Source: Phoronis australis (Eukaryota > Phoronida > Phoronidae). From it: a stretch of 64,000 bases of DNA. This document shows, in pieces, positions 21,007 through 36,000 of the stretch. The position numbers and the translations under genes were made by a program. Location: NCBI GenBank assembly GCA_002633005.1, contig NMRA01000202.1, forward strand, positions 620,087 to 684,086, given 5' to 3'. The first letter of the stretch is position 1. Each line of letters opens with the position of its first letter. Under the pieces are notes generated by a model. The model saw only the letters and a list, made by a program, of their open reading frames with translations, did not search any database and was not told the origin of the DNA.

Positions 21007-24000
21007 TTAGACTCGTTGTATTTCAAACAATTTGACGTCCGTGTCATACCACACTGGTGGATCCACGTTTCTGAAACATAAGAGAGAATGCAGTGACACA
21101 AAATCCGTTATTCACACTTTTTGGTTAGAATCGATTGAACCATCAACAGTAACATCACCATGACAATGTACTAGACACTAAACTCACCTGAGATATATCA
21201 CTCCCCACATGTAAGTTCTAAACCACATTGTGGTTCCTGCGTTAGCCTGGTATTTCCTAATCAGAATGGGGTGAGGCACCGGTAGTAACCCCACCAAGGT
21301 GCCGTGTTGGAGAAACTTGAGAATCTCACTCTCATCTGTCAGACCTCTGTAATATCACAAACAAACTAATACAGTCACAGGACATCCTACCAACAGACAT
21401 TCGCAACCAAATTCTCAAAAACATCCAGAAATGCATTTTTTATCAAGTACTTGCCTATTATGTTAACACAGAAATCATAATCTGGGCATTCAAAAGTGAA
21501 ATGTTTAAAATCCACGGGTGGGCGGAAATGGCCCTAACAAATACGGTAATGCGCAAAATCAGACTCGACTCGTAGAAATAATTTTAAGTGCCTTATTCCA
21601 GCAACTACACACATTTTCTCTCACTCGCTAATTGTTAACTTGCTAGTTTATCTAGGCATGCAATGCTTTGTGAACATAACGCTAGCCTAGTTCTACTTCA
21701 AATATTTGCCATTACAACCCTTTTAAGAACTTAAACATTGCTTAAAACACCCAGCTCATAGACACTTCAGCCACCGTGACTATAGAAAACAGTCATAATT
21801 AAAATATTAACATATTAAACTCTAGCCAGGCACGATTTGTTACAAACTGAATGAGCAGCTGAGCAAGACAGAAATAGTTTGTGAATCACTGGTCAACAAT
21901 CAAGCAGTCCACTTACTTGTCTATACAGATTTTCTCAACTTGTGGCACCAGCACTTGCAATAGTCTCATAATGGTCTGTAGGGGGAGCTTCTGTTTCCAA
22001 GACTGCACCTGCAAGACATAACAGAAACATTTGTTTGAAATTGCCAAGCTAAGCTAATACCCGGACCAGTTAATTAATTATTAAAAAAATAAATCTTGTC
22101 AACACGTTCACGGTTGGTCATATACTGGTGCAAGATGTTCAGATTTTGAGAAGACTTTTTCGTAATCCAAACAGAAATGTTTTCAGACCTGAACATCTTG
22201 GCGTAATGAATTAAAACCAACAAGTAATGTTTCAACCAGGTTAACGAGTAATTACAAACTAAGACCAAATTCACTAAGAAGTGTTAATGAAGGGTTTGAC
22301 TTATCCTCACATAGAGAAGGAGTACAGAATGCAGTTTGTCTGCACGAGGCATTCATCAGAGTCCCGCATCATTCAATAGATGCATGTTTAAAATAAAGGT
22401 AGTCAAAAGACCGTGTTTTCAAGCTTCACATCTCCATTTCATATCCACACTACACAGATGTTACAGAGACTCACCCATTCTGTGGTTGGAACAAATGTAG
22501 CGGCCACACTGGATGACTGTAAAGATGGTGACCGCGACAGTGGCAGGTGTGGAGGGCGTGGCAAGTTTGGGTTTGAAGGTGTAGTTGGCTAAAATACAAG
22601 ATACGACGTGCAGAGGCGGTGCATAAGTGAAGTGTATGACAGAGTTGGTAACAACAGCAAGAACACAGCAGTATTCCGTCTATACCATGAATATGTAACA
22701 ATTGATCTATAGTTAACTCTGACTTGCAAAGACAAATAATAAAATGACTGTAAGAACGCGAGAATCGAAGAGGTAACAATAACGCGTGTTTACATTGAAT
22801 GAAGATAAAATGTACACTGCCAAAATTTAAACACAAAATCACATTTTGTTAATTCTCATCTGAGGTTGTTTTAAAACATAGCCATTTTCAACTCATTACA
22901 TAAAGCTATTTTCAGGTGGAATCAGCTTAAGTTACGTAGCAATACAGTTCCGATATTTACTACATTTTTTCAACACTCTTTCACAGTTCCAGTTTTGGAA
23001 GGGCACCGTACGAATAGAATTCCGTTCCACGCATGGGAATCAGAGGTATTTCACAACTTTTGACCAATAGGATGTTGAAAATTATGTTAACACATCATTC
23101 TGTTTACCAATGAAAGGCCAAGGCGTCATTATAAAACATTGCTTTTGCTCATAGTACTTCATCTAATGAAAACATGTTATTTTTAAAATAACAATTACTT
23201 TTCATTTGGCATTTGCGAAACTTGATTGCACTTTTTCCACACTATTAATTGTCCAACTGACAACTGATGATTGAAGCGCTTCAAACTTTATTTGAACCTC
23301 AAACTGTTAGGGCCAACTGTCAGTGGAAACTGGAACCGGTAGCTCAAATCAAACCATTAATTGAAGGTCAAACCAACAACATATAAACTGTAGTTCGAAA
23401 ATGAGCATTAAGTTTTGCAAAAGTAAACTCCATTTTTACATAATGAAATCCAAATGAAAAAGTAAATGCCATATAAAAATAAGATGTTTAATAGACCCTG
23501 TAACATCACACTGCTCACCTCACTTTTTGACCCTGCCTGAGACTCCTCACTCTGCCCAGGCACATGTCGGTCTGCAGTGGCGCCCTCTGTGTCACTAGAC
23601 TGAGACTCAGTTCCATCCTGATTGGTTCCACCCCCCTTCTCCTCGCTCTCCTTCTCGCCAGAATCCCCCGCTGTGCCAGCAGCAGCAACCCCTTTGGGCG
23701 AGGACGGCGACCGCCTCTCTGTCATCACTTGAATACCTGTCATAGATTTGATCACAGATTTCAATTCCGAACCCTCGGAGTCAGTCTGTGATGAACCCTG
23801 CGCTAACTCACGCAGTGTCTTTGGCGCATCTGCCACACATTTCTCTGTCTGCTGAGCCACACTAGGAGCAGACGACGACAACGACTTCCTAGTAACAGTC
23901 GAGCTCCTTGGTGTTTTCTTGCCGGAAGCTGGTTGTTGCTCAGTCATGTGACTCAGACCTACAAATCAGATCCTAATCAGTGGAAGAGCAGCGCATGCGT

Positions 24001-27000
24001 GATTAGACACACAAGCTGTGAACAACACAACATATAAAAAATCAGAGGACACAGATGGATAAGGACATTTCACAGGACTGATGCAAAAGATAAAATATAA
24101 TTTAATATTACTGAGATAATTCATTAATACATTAAAAGAATAATAAAACAATTATTCCATTACCACGTCACGATGTGGAACAGTTGGTCAATTAGTTGGT
24201 GTGTGTGTTGCGGATCATCTCCGCAGTTACTGACATCACATTTCACAATGATTAGAACATAGAACTCTAGGACTTAAGAGTTCTGTGATTAGAACAATAA
24301 TTACAACAGCCATAAGAAAATTATTCAAAAGAAAGTAACTTAAACAGCAACCAAAACTGAAGTGCACAACATGCAGACAAAGGTTGAAATTTAACCTCAA
24401 ATGAAACAGGACAGAGAACACAAGAAACATTCAAAGTTCATCATGAGTTAACTAGTGACATCTGGAGGGTTTTAACAGGCACCACTCGCTTCCCACAGAT
24501 TAATATTATTACAAAGTACTTGACAGTGTACGAACCAGGAAGAAAAATTATGAGCTTTTCGATGAATTGCTAACTTTCAAATGTTCAATAAAAAAAGATT
24601 TTGCCACACAAGTGTTATCATGAGGCTTTAAGCAAAATTCGTGCAAGGTAACTGCTGAATTTCAATAAATTATTACCAGATACTTTGCAAGGTATACCTC
24701 AGTGTTCCACCATTGACTCGTCAAGAACATAATTATCGGTTTCTTAAATGACAACATGCAGAGGTAACAAGAAACTTTGTAACTTAACGCCTAATCTTTT
24801 TGTTTTCTCATTCTTTGATACTTCATTAATTTTCTTTTTACTGGTTTAGCGAAATCATGTCTTGCATTTGTTTTGATGACCGTCACTCCTTTATATCGTG
24901 TCAATCAAAAGGCAGAATTGAATATTAGTTATGAGCATGAAACATATGGATGAGTAGTGAATGATTTGGTGGCATTCATTTCTTGTCACCTCGTCATGTG
25001 TCCCTTTAATTAATACACACGAGTAAGTGCGTTACATATTAATCAAACTCGTTCCACAAGCAGTTAGTTTTAAAGTTGTGCTAAAGATGGCAGGCACCTG
25101 CAAGAACAAGCCAAGAGTGTTAGAACACCGCACGATCACTGCAGCCCACATGCATGAAGTTACACTATAATGTGCATCAAGTTGTTATTGTTGAACGCTG
25201 ACTTTGACAACCGGAAGCAAAAAAATACCCAGCTGATAAATTTTGAATTTTCGAGAAGCCAAAGAGGGCAGCAGTTTGCCTACAGAGGCAAAACAGTGGC
25301 TAAGCAGTAGGCAAGTCATGTTATACAACGTGAAACAACAAGTAAGGGATATTTTGAATGCTCAAAAACCTTCCACTACACAGTGACATAATTCATTACA
25401 GACTTGACCAATTTATAATAGCCACGTTGATAACTCACCATTTAAAGCAAACAAATCATGAAAATAAGACTTGTGGCAGTTGAACTGTTAAATACAACTT
25501 TCAAGAAACACACAATGCATGCTTAGACTTCACCACCTAGCTACAAAATGAAATTCAGTAATAAATAAATCACAAAAAGTGAATGTACATTGGACAATTA
25601 AAGCTGCAAGAAACAAGCTTACATCCAAAACCCAACTCTTGGTTCGCATGACTGTATAAAATTGGTCTGGACATCTAATTGTTCCTTGCTTTGATGAGAA
25701 AATATTTCTGGGCTAATGAAGAACTGACATTTCTTTATGACTCAAGACCATGCTTGTCGCACTAAATGCCATGCAGTGACAAGCCTACTTCTTGAGCTTG
25801 CTTTAAAGCAACGATGGACTGGCAATTCTTCAAAAGCTTGGAAACAATTTTAAACTGTGTCAGAAGAGACCAGTTTTGTATTGATAAGTGAGATAGGTAC
25901 ATAGCACATTTAAGGCTGTCAGGTAACAAGAACAACAAGTGCAAAAATATCAATGACATATCAGGAAGTCAGTCCAGATGCTTCGGAAGGTCTCTACTAT
26001 AATATAGTCGCACACAAGCTCATGCAGAATAGCACACTACAAAGATTCACATTATTAATTAGAGACTCTGGTTTTCTGTTTCCAGAAACCAAGAAATCTG
26101 TTTCCCCAATAAAACTCTGTAATTAAATTTCCATCTTGTAAAATATTAGATTCCGTTTCACAATTTGACAGTGATGAATAACACAAAATGACCTGATCTA
26201 GGAATTGCTTTTAAATTACTTTTCCAATGAATTATGATAAACACCACTTTAAATTTATTGTTTTACGAAGTTAGAAAAAAGTGCCACCCTCAGACTGAAT
26301 GAAGAACTACTTGAACATGTCTGCTGCAAAACGAGAATCGATCGATTTGTGGACGTAATATTAGAATTAGGGTATCTGCTATGGAAATATAGAAATTCCG
26401 TTCTAAATTTCTGTGAAAGAAGTCAGACTCCATGAATTCGGTCCTGGAAAACCAAAGTCTCTACACAACAGTAGGACCTGCGCAAATCATATTGTATGGA
26501 TGGCACACACCATTGTACATGCCACAGACATGGCGTTTCCATAGTGACAACATGAATTTTCAGACTGAGGTGACAGACGCTCAAGCAGGTTTCGAGCTTC
26601 AGAATTAGAAAAACATCAAAGTTCTACATTGATTTATTGAATCAACGCTAAAAACAGCGAGATGCAGTATAAAGACTGGAAGCAAAGATAAGACTGAAAT
26701 TTATACTAGCGAGCTCTTTGTATTGACCAGCATAGCAGTGACTGACCGAATACTCATCATCATCCAAACATAATGAACCAGTGTACAGAAAAGGTCACTC
26801 AAGGGTGAATTGCAGGGCAGGCAATGGTGAAATGTAAAACAATCATGGTACTACCGCAAGACTTTTAAATAAAACAGTAGGTTTCAGTCATGACACCATA
26901 TGTTATGTGCACTCGACAGAGATGAAATGATGGAAACAAATCGATGAAACAAGTTTGTTCAACAAACTTTAAATATTACACAAATATGGGGACACTTTAA

Positions 27001-30000
27001 AGAAGGCTAGTCACTTACAATGAAGGCAAAGGCCATGCATGCTTCAACATGCACTGAGAACAACAGCACACATACAACGTAAAGACAAGCCTTCAGTAAG
27101 ACTTCCCCAGACTCAAGTTTTAGACCTTACACGCGGCATGACTAAAACTAGGTGCAAAATCGATTTCCTAACCAACAGGCATTTTCATTACCTGGCGTGG
27201 CCGCTAGCGAAGCTTTGAGAGTGCCTGGTTCTGCCTCTGTGGGAGGCATGGCACCTTCCATGGACTGGGCCTCCGTCTGGTCAGCGGTAGGGTTGACAAA
27301 CTTCTTGCCCCGTTTGTTGAGCGCCTTAGCGATAGTCTGGTGATCAGAGGAGAGGTTGACCAGTTGGTGGAACACATTGCGCTTACGGATAATGGTGTAC
27401 ACAAGATTGGCGTTTCCTGTGAAAGAACATAAACAACATACTGTTCTTAAAAATATTAGCGATAAATTACAATTCTTCCAATATTTCGTACTAAAATAAA
27501 ATTGCTGCTTTGCTATTTGTCAAAGCCCAACTAAAACTGGCTTGGTGCAAATAATGGACTTTTTGCCACTTTTTGATTTATGACATCTAACCAGTGAAAA
27601 CCAAGCTTATAATTTTGTAATCTTCATTTTTGTTAGGAAATTTGTCATGACAAAATTTCATTGTCCACCATATTGGGTGAAGAATTACCAACCTCAGGTG
27701 GCAGCACCATTGTTAAACACATCCAGTCATCATTAACATTGTGCAAAATCCAACTGAAAAATCTCTTCCCAACAATGCACCATATAATTGGAACTGTAGC
27801 CGCTTTGTTTTGAAACATAGTATCCTTTTTGGATTCTTAGCAAACAGTAATCACTACCTCCTTGAGCAATTGCACAAGAGTAACGATACTACAGAATCTT
27901 AAAACAGCACAGTTAGTTGTCTACTCTTAAACACAGTGACAGCATCTAAATTCCATTTTGAAGCATCAGGCAGTATATATTGAATCCCATTATAGTAGCC
28001 TAGCATCTCCTAGTATTCAAATGCATAATGCCATATACAGTAAAGAGTGTAAATTTTGAGTCGTTACCATCAAACTGGTACTGAATAATGTTGTTGAAGA
28101 CTTCGAGCAGGAAGAAGACCAGGTGATGGTTTGTGGGACTTGCGTACAGGAACCACGGAGTGCTGAACGCCTCCAACAGGTGGAGCAGCTTAGTGCTCGC
28201 TACCATAGACAGTGTCTTCAGATAAGGAGAAACTGAAATGAGTGTAGGTACAATTAGGTGATAGAGTACTTGTTGGAATATCATGGCTTTAATGTTCAAA
28301 TTCAAAAGCTTAAACTAGAGATGTAGTCTGGCAACATTTTCAATGATAATGAGCTTAAAAATTAAATCTCTGATGAGCCATCAAACTCAAAGAGTCAGTT
28401 GCTAACTCTGCATTCTCCAACGCGAGTGGATGAGTCTTTCGGCTCATCATGGACTAGGCATTAGTCCAACACAGATTACATCCAGCCATGGCTGGTCCTT
28501 GTTCACTGCTGAGTCAATACAACCAATACCGGTTGATGTAACCTGCTCACGATTACACAAGCCAGAAATGAAACCCTCAAACTTTTGGCACAGGTTGACC
28601 ACTGACTCACAAAGGCAATGCTGTATAAATAAACCCAGCCATGTTTTCCTCTAACCCAATCACCTCATCAAATCTTAGAGCCATGATAAGTTTTCATATA
28701 CACCTCTGAGGGGAAAACACAAAGAACAAATTAAGTAACGTACTGTTGACAACTATGGTAAGGAGGCAGTCAAAAAGAGGCTGTAACCTTTGGTGACCTG
28801 TTGTGATAATTTTATGAAATACCTACAATGAAGAAATAAATGCACTGTACACAACAACCAATTAGTCTAGTCAATCAAATCCATCAATATTATGTGACAA
28901 GACTTAGGGCTGTTCCATCAAAATCTGTGTGGGAGGGGTGGAAGGCAACTGAAATAAAAATTTATGGGTGGTTGCGTTTGATTTAAATTCAAAATGGCTG
29001 GTGGTCATACTTCAAAAAAATAAAAATTTACAGGTCGTTGTTGTTTCACTGGGCCATAAATGTTTGATGGTGGTAATTTTAGTAAATTTTATAAACAATC
29101 CGCACAGAATCAAAAACTGAAACAAAAATGCAACTTGCAAAAAGCTCCGACTTTTTCACTCCCTCCGATCTCCTCATCCGCATGCCCATAACATCATTTA
29201 ACCACAGGTGCTCGAATTTTTCGACGGCAAATAACCATATATAAGAAACATATGTTTTCTTAGTAATGAATGACGTTAGTGGTGATGGAGGAACAGACAA
29301 ACACAAGCGCCTGTGCAGTCAACCACAAGAACAAAAAAAAATTACGGGTGGTTGCATTTCAAACTTATAAAAAATTACGGGTGGTAGGCTGAAGAAATAA
29401 ATGAAAAATATGGGTGGTGGGTGCGAAAAAAAGGTGCCTTCCCCCCCTCCCATACAGATTTTATTGGAACAGCCCTTAGCAACAATCACCAAGCCAATTC
29501 AGTTAGTATTATCTGCAGAGAACCTAATAAGGAATTACTGTNCTTCCCCCCCCCCCCTCCCATACAGATTTTACTGGAACAGCCCTTACAATCTTTTGGG
29601 AAAAATCTGTAATACAACAGTAATATGAAAAGGCAAAACAATACTTTGGTAAATTTCACCAAGCTTGAATTAGGTTGTGTACTTTTCAGCTGGATTAAAC
29701 CTTCCAGTGAGGACTATTCAACTTGGTACAAGAATTCAGTTTTGAACATGTTGCTTTAACCTATACATAAATAACATCAAAACTATCATTTCCATTTTTT
29801 AGCACTTCCTTCATTAACTGTAGATGCTCAAGAGTCTGCCACATGACTTTTAATAACTTTTATTTTGCGGTGAAAACCAAGATGCAATCAACAGCTGTGA
29901 AATTCTCTTTGCATTTCATACTGAGAAATATTACAAAAAAAATCCAAAATGTTGTGCATTAATTTAGGAGCTATACCAGATTCTGCTTTAAATTGGAAAC

Positions 30001-33000
30001 CAACTATATCTGATGTCATGTTTTAGCAAAACAGCAAATATCTGGATATCTCGCAGAGAGATTTTTGTGTTTGCTCTCTACCAATCACATTTATTTACTA
30101 TCTATGGAACAATAGATACTGACATAAACTATCCAGCGAAAGCCTCCATCTTATTTCTGCATTCTTGTAGAGACATTTTTCCACGATACCGACTGTTCCC
30201 TTGCCCTGTATTAACTATACATGGAAAAATGGAGAGTGACGCAAATAACCCAACCAAAAAATCTGCATCTCGTTTTGCACTCATTTCCACTGCGCAGACA
30301 CGAGTGACCAACACACATTGTGTTCAATAGCCAGTAAGACATTCCTTTGCTAAGTGCGAGTAGATATAGAACCAAGATGAAGGTCTTTAACTGAGCCAGT
30401 CAAATCACATTCTATTGTATCATGGGTAGTAAATGTAAACCAAGGGAACGAGAATGTGTATTTCCAATATAACCTAAGATCTGTGTTTTAATAAACATAG
30501 CATCGATAACGGTTGTGTTCCCCTTTAAGGTTAGGTAGCACTCTAAAATTATGTCCAATTTCGGCCAACTTCGGAACATCATATCTCAAAAATGGCAAAT
30601 AGGATTCACAAGAAACTTTCAGACACGATGCTTTTTACACTTTTCTCTAAAATGCTGTTAGGAATTGTTGTTGTGTGAGGGGTTATCAAACAATAGCACT
30701 TGAATGGTTTCTATGAAAAAGTGTTATTAAAGTTGCAAACAGTGAAAACGAAATGATAATTTAAAACTGTAACAACATTTTTGAGACCTCATCTTGAACA
30801 TTTGCATCATAACAAATTAGGTCACATTATCAAACCTGTTGTTTTGGTGTGAATGTAGCTTTTCCTTTTTGCTAAATTTTCCTACAAAAGCAAGGTCACA
30901 TGACCTAATTGGTGGCAGATTGGTATCAAGTCAAAATCAAATTCTATGAATTCAAATTCGTTTTTTTCCAAAAATAATACTTTTGCTGACAGAGTTTAAT
31001 TCTATAGTTTGCAGTTATTTGCATAAATGTAAAAAACTTGTCTATAAGGTCTTACATAATTGCAACCTGTCACCGAGAACAATCACTTACAATGATCAAC
31101 AAGTCAGCGTGTGTTCCCGTAAACACAGGGATATCCATGGGTACGCGGACAGCGTAGGGTTTGTTGAGACGAACACCAAAGTTGCGCTCACCACTCAATA
31201 GTAACAAGATAAAGACACCGATGTGCATGAGACCAACACGTGCTGGAATGAGAACAATAGTTAAATAAACTCTGCCATCTAAAACAAAAGGAACAAGAGC
31301 AACGTAGAATGTTGACACCTGCCCACAACATAACAGTTAAAATATATATTGCATTTTGCTACTCATTGAAAGAACAACAAAATGTTCAGACTACATTCAT
31401 CGTTAGCCCCAATTGACTTGCATCAAAAATTATTGTGTAAGCCCATTGAGATTTGATTATATAGTAGTTTTCAAAAACAGCTGACAAATTTAGGAAAATC
31501 TGCCAAAGTTTCAAGAACTTAGAAACGTTAAGGAAGTCAAATTGTAAATCCAATTTTTCACTCTTTGACAACACTCAACTTTTTTAAAAAGAACCTTATT
31601 GTAACTGCCATATTTTGTATGTCTGCAACTACATCTCCACATATATACTATTTGCTTTAGAGACACTACTCCTCTCTGGAGTAAGAGGATCAAGTGGACA
31701 GTCCACTCTCAAACTTACACTGGTCAGCGCGGGCATCATTCAGGTGAAAAAGTATTGGAACCAATATATCCAGAACGTCGCTACTCTTCAGCACGTAGAA
31801 CATGAATTTCTGGAAAACAATGAATCCAACAGTTCAACACTGCATACCATTTATATGGTTCTCAAAACACGCAATAAACCACCATCTTCTGCCAAATATT
31901 TTGATTTAACCTACCTTGTTAATATTACACATAATAACTACACACTGTCTATAACAGGATATCCAGTCTACCTTGTTAATGCGGTACAACTTAAACTACA
32001 CACTGTCTAGAACAGGATATCCAGCCAACCTCATTAATGCCGCACAACTTTTATACAGACCGTCAATAACAGGATATCCAGCCTACCTTGTTAATGTCGC
32101 ACATTTTCCAGAAAAGCACCAGTAGTTCTTGATAGAACTGTATCTTCTTGGTGGAGCCAGGCAGATAAGTCTGTATGAGAGGGTTGTTCAGTAGGCGAGT
32201 GATACCACTCAGGATGAAGTGGAAGTCCTGCACAGAGTTATCACAGAGTTAGTCCATTTACATATGGGGGTGGCAGGTAAGACTTCCTATGATGACTACA
32301 CTTCCAATACTGAGATGTCTGCTCAGACATACTAAGGCTAAAAAGGAATGATAGTATGTCCATTATAAAAATCACATGATAAGAAGTGGGTTTAAGTGAT
32401 GTCACTTACTGATCATAAGCAACAACTTGAAATTGCCCCGCAGTAGCGCGACATGGACTTTGCAAGGAAACGCACAGTACGTACCTCCTCTCTGTGAATT
32501 CTGGACAAGTAATTCGCAAAGAGATTGTCTGGTCCAACCACCTGAAATGCCAGAAAGAATAAAATTTTAAAGGGACAAAAAGATGAGCGTTCTGTCAAAA
32601 TAACTTTTGATTTAGGCTACTTACTATAACAAAGTGGGTCTTATTTTGTTCCTTAAATACTCAGATTAGCGATGATTACTAGCCTTGGGAAGAACCGACA
32701 GGTCGTTATTGCTTCAGACCACACCCATTGCTACAGACCAAGCCCATTCAGTTGCTTGTCACCGCAGGTTATTTTTATTTGTCAAGGCAGTACGCAATTT
32801 GTTGCAACCAATTTCACTTCTAACAAAAGATGGGAGCATGGTGATCTTTCAGCATACAACAGCATTCAATGAAACAACCACAGCCTATACTACACATGAG
32901 CACGACACGTTTTTCCAGCGAAAGCAAGCCCAACATACGTCAAAGGTCAAGATTTCATGACCTAAATCAGATTTTAAGAAAACACCAGCTCACATTTTCT

Positions 33001-36000
33001 ACTCTTCTACCAGCTAAATGCAATGTGGTAAAAGAACACTAATTTATTTAACTCATGCTCACTGAAGATAACATTGACAAGAAACTTCTCAAGTTTGAGA
33101 CCAATGGTACTCTAGACCAAAATGTGCAACTAGACTTACATCGCTCTGTGCATCAATGTTTGCCACGGAGCACGACGACCCCTCCGAGTTGTGTCGGCTC
33201 GTGATGTTCTCCAGGGTGACACAGAGTACCTGCAGGGCAATCTCAACGAGGGGCTCGCGAGAGTCTGTGAACATCAGGTGGTTGTACGGCACGCCGTAGC
33301 CAACAGGGTCGTAGGCACACACAATGTTCAGTAATGAGGTAAACAGTGGTAGAGCGTGTCTGAAAGGATAAGAGACCATTCAGGTTAAGGAGCAAGTATT
33401 TAAGTTGTTGAAACAAAAATAAACATCTGATTAAGTCAAGACATCTTTATCTGGATCCCAGTAAACATCAACAGTTCCACAAGCAATTCATTTCTCCCAG
33501 CAACAGTATATGACATCATCAAAAACAGTGAGAACAACCTTGCCAGAAACCGGGTATGACATCACAAGAAACTGAGTACATCATCGCCAGATACAGCGCC
33601 AATTTAAAATTATCTAAACGTGGCCTCACGTTTGAACAGCTTCTTATTGAGTAAATACCAATAGATCACTGTTAATTGAGGACAACGAGAGATTTGATGG
33701 CATAAAATCAGAAGTACCTGGACTTGATCACCACTGGGAAAGTTGTCAATGAAATTGAGAATTTTTTCCTCACTAGATAATTTAAACGTGGCAAGAAGTT
33801 TTTGCAGACAAAGAAGTACATAACTGACCAATTGTAAAAATAATTAGCAAATGAATGAATGTCTCTAGTGCAAAGATCTTGCATTGAACATTTCACTAAT
33901 AAATTCTGTGACAGAAAATACATCACCTGTTTTCGGTAGACGTAAAATAATTGATCCATTGATTTGGCTGGACGTGCGCATCGGCTGAAGAAAAAAATAT
34001 GGCATCAACAGGGTGCAATATCAAAACATTCTGAAGCGCCATATAATGACTAGTGACAAAAAGCTAAGTTTTAAATTAAGGTAAATTTTAAATTAAAGGC
34101 CATAGATGCTTGCATACTCCTGACTGTGCTATGGCATGGCAGGAATGATGTTATTTCAACAGGTTAACCAAACTGCAGTTTCTTCATAGACAATGCAAAG
34201 GTCAAAAAATCAGCAAACAAAGAACAGTTATGGTGTTTTTAAGATGTGCCCCATGCTATTAATGTGTTACGATTTTGAAGGACAAACTGCAATTTCACTT
34301 CCAGGAAATTATTTTAATATGATGTGTTATCCGAAACATAACAGACGTCTTGTTCGGCTGTGTATACAGAACAGCGGCAAGATTCAAAAAAAATTACTGT
34401 CAGAGTTGTAACTAAGGTAATGGAGCACTTTATAGACAAATCTGTACATTTCACAAAAATTTTAAGTCTGGTCAGTACGCCACACGTGGCCACATCACAG
34501 GACCTAATTGATATAGGTCTGAAAAGATTTCTGCACCAACCAGGACTCAAACCCAGGACCTTCTGCTAACCGTGCAGATGCTCTACCCACTGAGCTATTG
34601 GGACACAGAAATCCAATCAGATTTCATAGTGGGCATCTCGCCCCTGAACTCCTGAGTGCATATAAATATGTAATTCTTAAACCCAGTGTGGAAATGTGTA
34701 TCATCGCAAACATTTTAAATCTGGTCTGGCCGTTACATGGGGACAAGGGAACTTCCTCCCTAATATATCAAGTTTGTAGTGTCAGATTCATGATAGATAA
34801 CACAAAGGGGTTGACCACAACATATGTCAAAGGGCAGACACTTGCACTTTCTCTAAAAAGGAAAAGTTTAGATTACTATAAATTTAAACTGTGTGCATTA
34901 CCACTCACATGGTTATTACCGAAACTACAACACAATAAAAATGTAGATTTTTCAAAACTGATGCAAAATTACAAAAAGACAATCGAGATAAATAAACTAG
35001 TAACTACTAGACGAAAACACTGACACGCATTTAAAATGTGTTCAGTTGATTAACTACTAGCAAGATATGTACACATGTGTGCTTGGACATATATTCATTC
35101 TTTACACCTTAGAACAGTATCACGTACCCAGAGGCGGTAGATACATCGTCTCGGAGAAACATGTCAACACCAGCTTGAGTATTTCCGCCCTGTTGGCATC
35201 ATGTTGAAAGTTGACTGGTGGTGAGTGGGCGAAGCCAACACCTGCCTCCCAGATGTACTCACAGCTGTCTATTGACATCAGGTCTTCGGGGTTATCCTGC
35301 GAGTACAAAAATAATCCAGACAACTCCACACATGAACGCTTATTGAAAATTGAATTTTCAAATAGTCAAATAGACAAATCCTTAGTAGAAAAAGTAACAT
35401 TAAAAAATTGCAATAAGCAAAAAAAATAAATACTCACCGGCCCTGACTTTTTATTTGAAGACACAGTGAAATCAGGACAAAACAGCAAGTCCTGAAAACA
35501 AGAATTATCACATTAATCTAATTTTCAACTATCATTCTTATAGCCACGTCCAGGCACAGTCAAAGTTTGGGAATCAGTAGAGGCAACAGATAATACAAAC
35601 TAATAACAATGATCTACCAAAAAATTATCTATTTAATAAATTAACATCAACTGAATCAGAGGGTGTTTACTGTATAACAAACACAAGCGTGAAGCAATCC
35701 TGTAGACTGTACTTACACACAGACTGTTGATGAGCGTTTGTGCCAAGGGGGGACTATCATTCTGGAAAGACAAAGAGACATGATAAACAACAGAACAGTG
35801 CATACAAGCGTACAATCTTGGCAAGATTCTGATGAATTAAGGTCATTAGAACTTCTAAATTTAGATATTATTTTTGAAAGATTGAAGGACAAGACGTAAT
35901 CTAATTGTATGTCTAGGAAAATTTCATATTTATTGGCAGCGTCTTAAAAACACGACCACCAATTTAACATAGTGATTACTTTAAAAGGGAAGTCTCTGAG

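Noticed and set aside
34532-34604. Functional tRNA-Thr(GGT)
   Set aside because: C at position 33, T at 37 and a T-loop change, plus an attached SINE-like body, argue for a SINE head or pseudogene.
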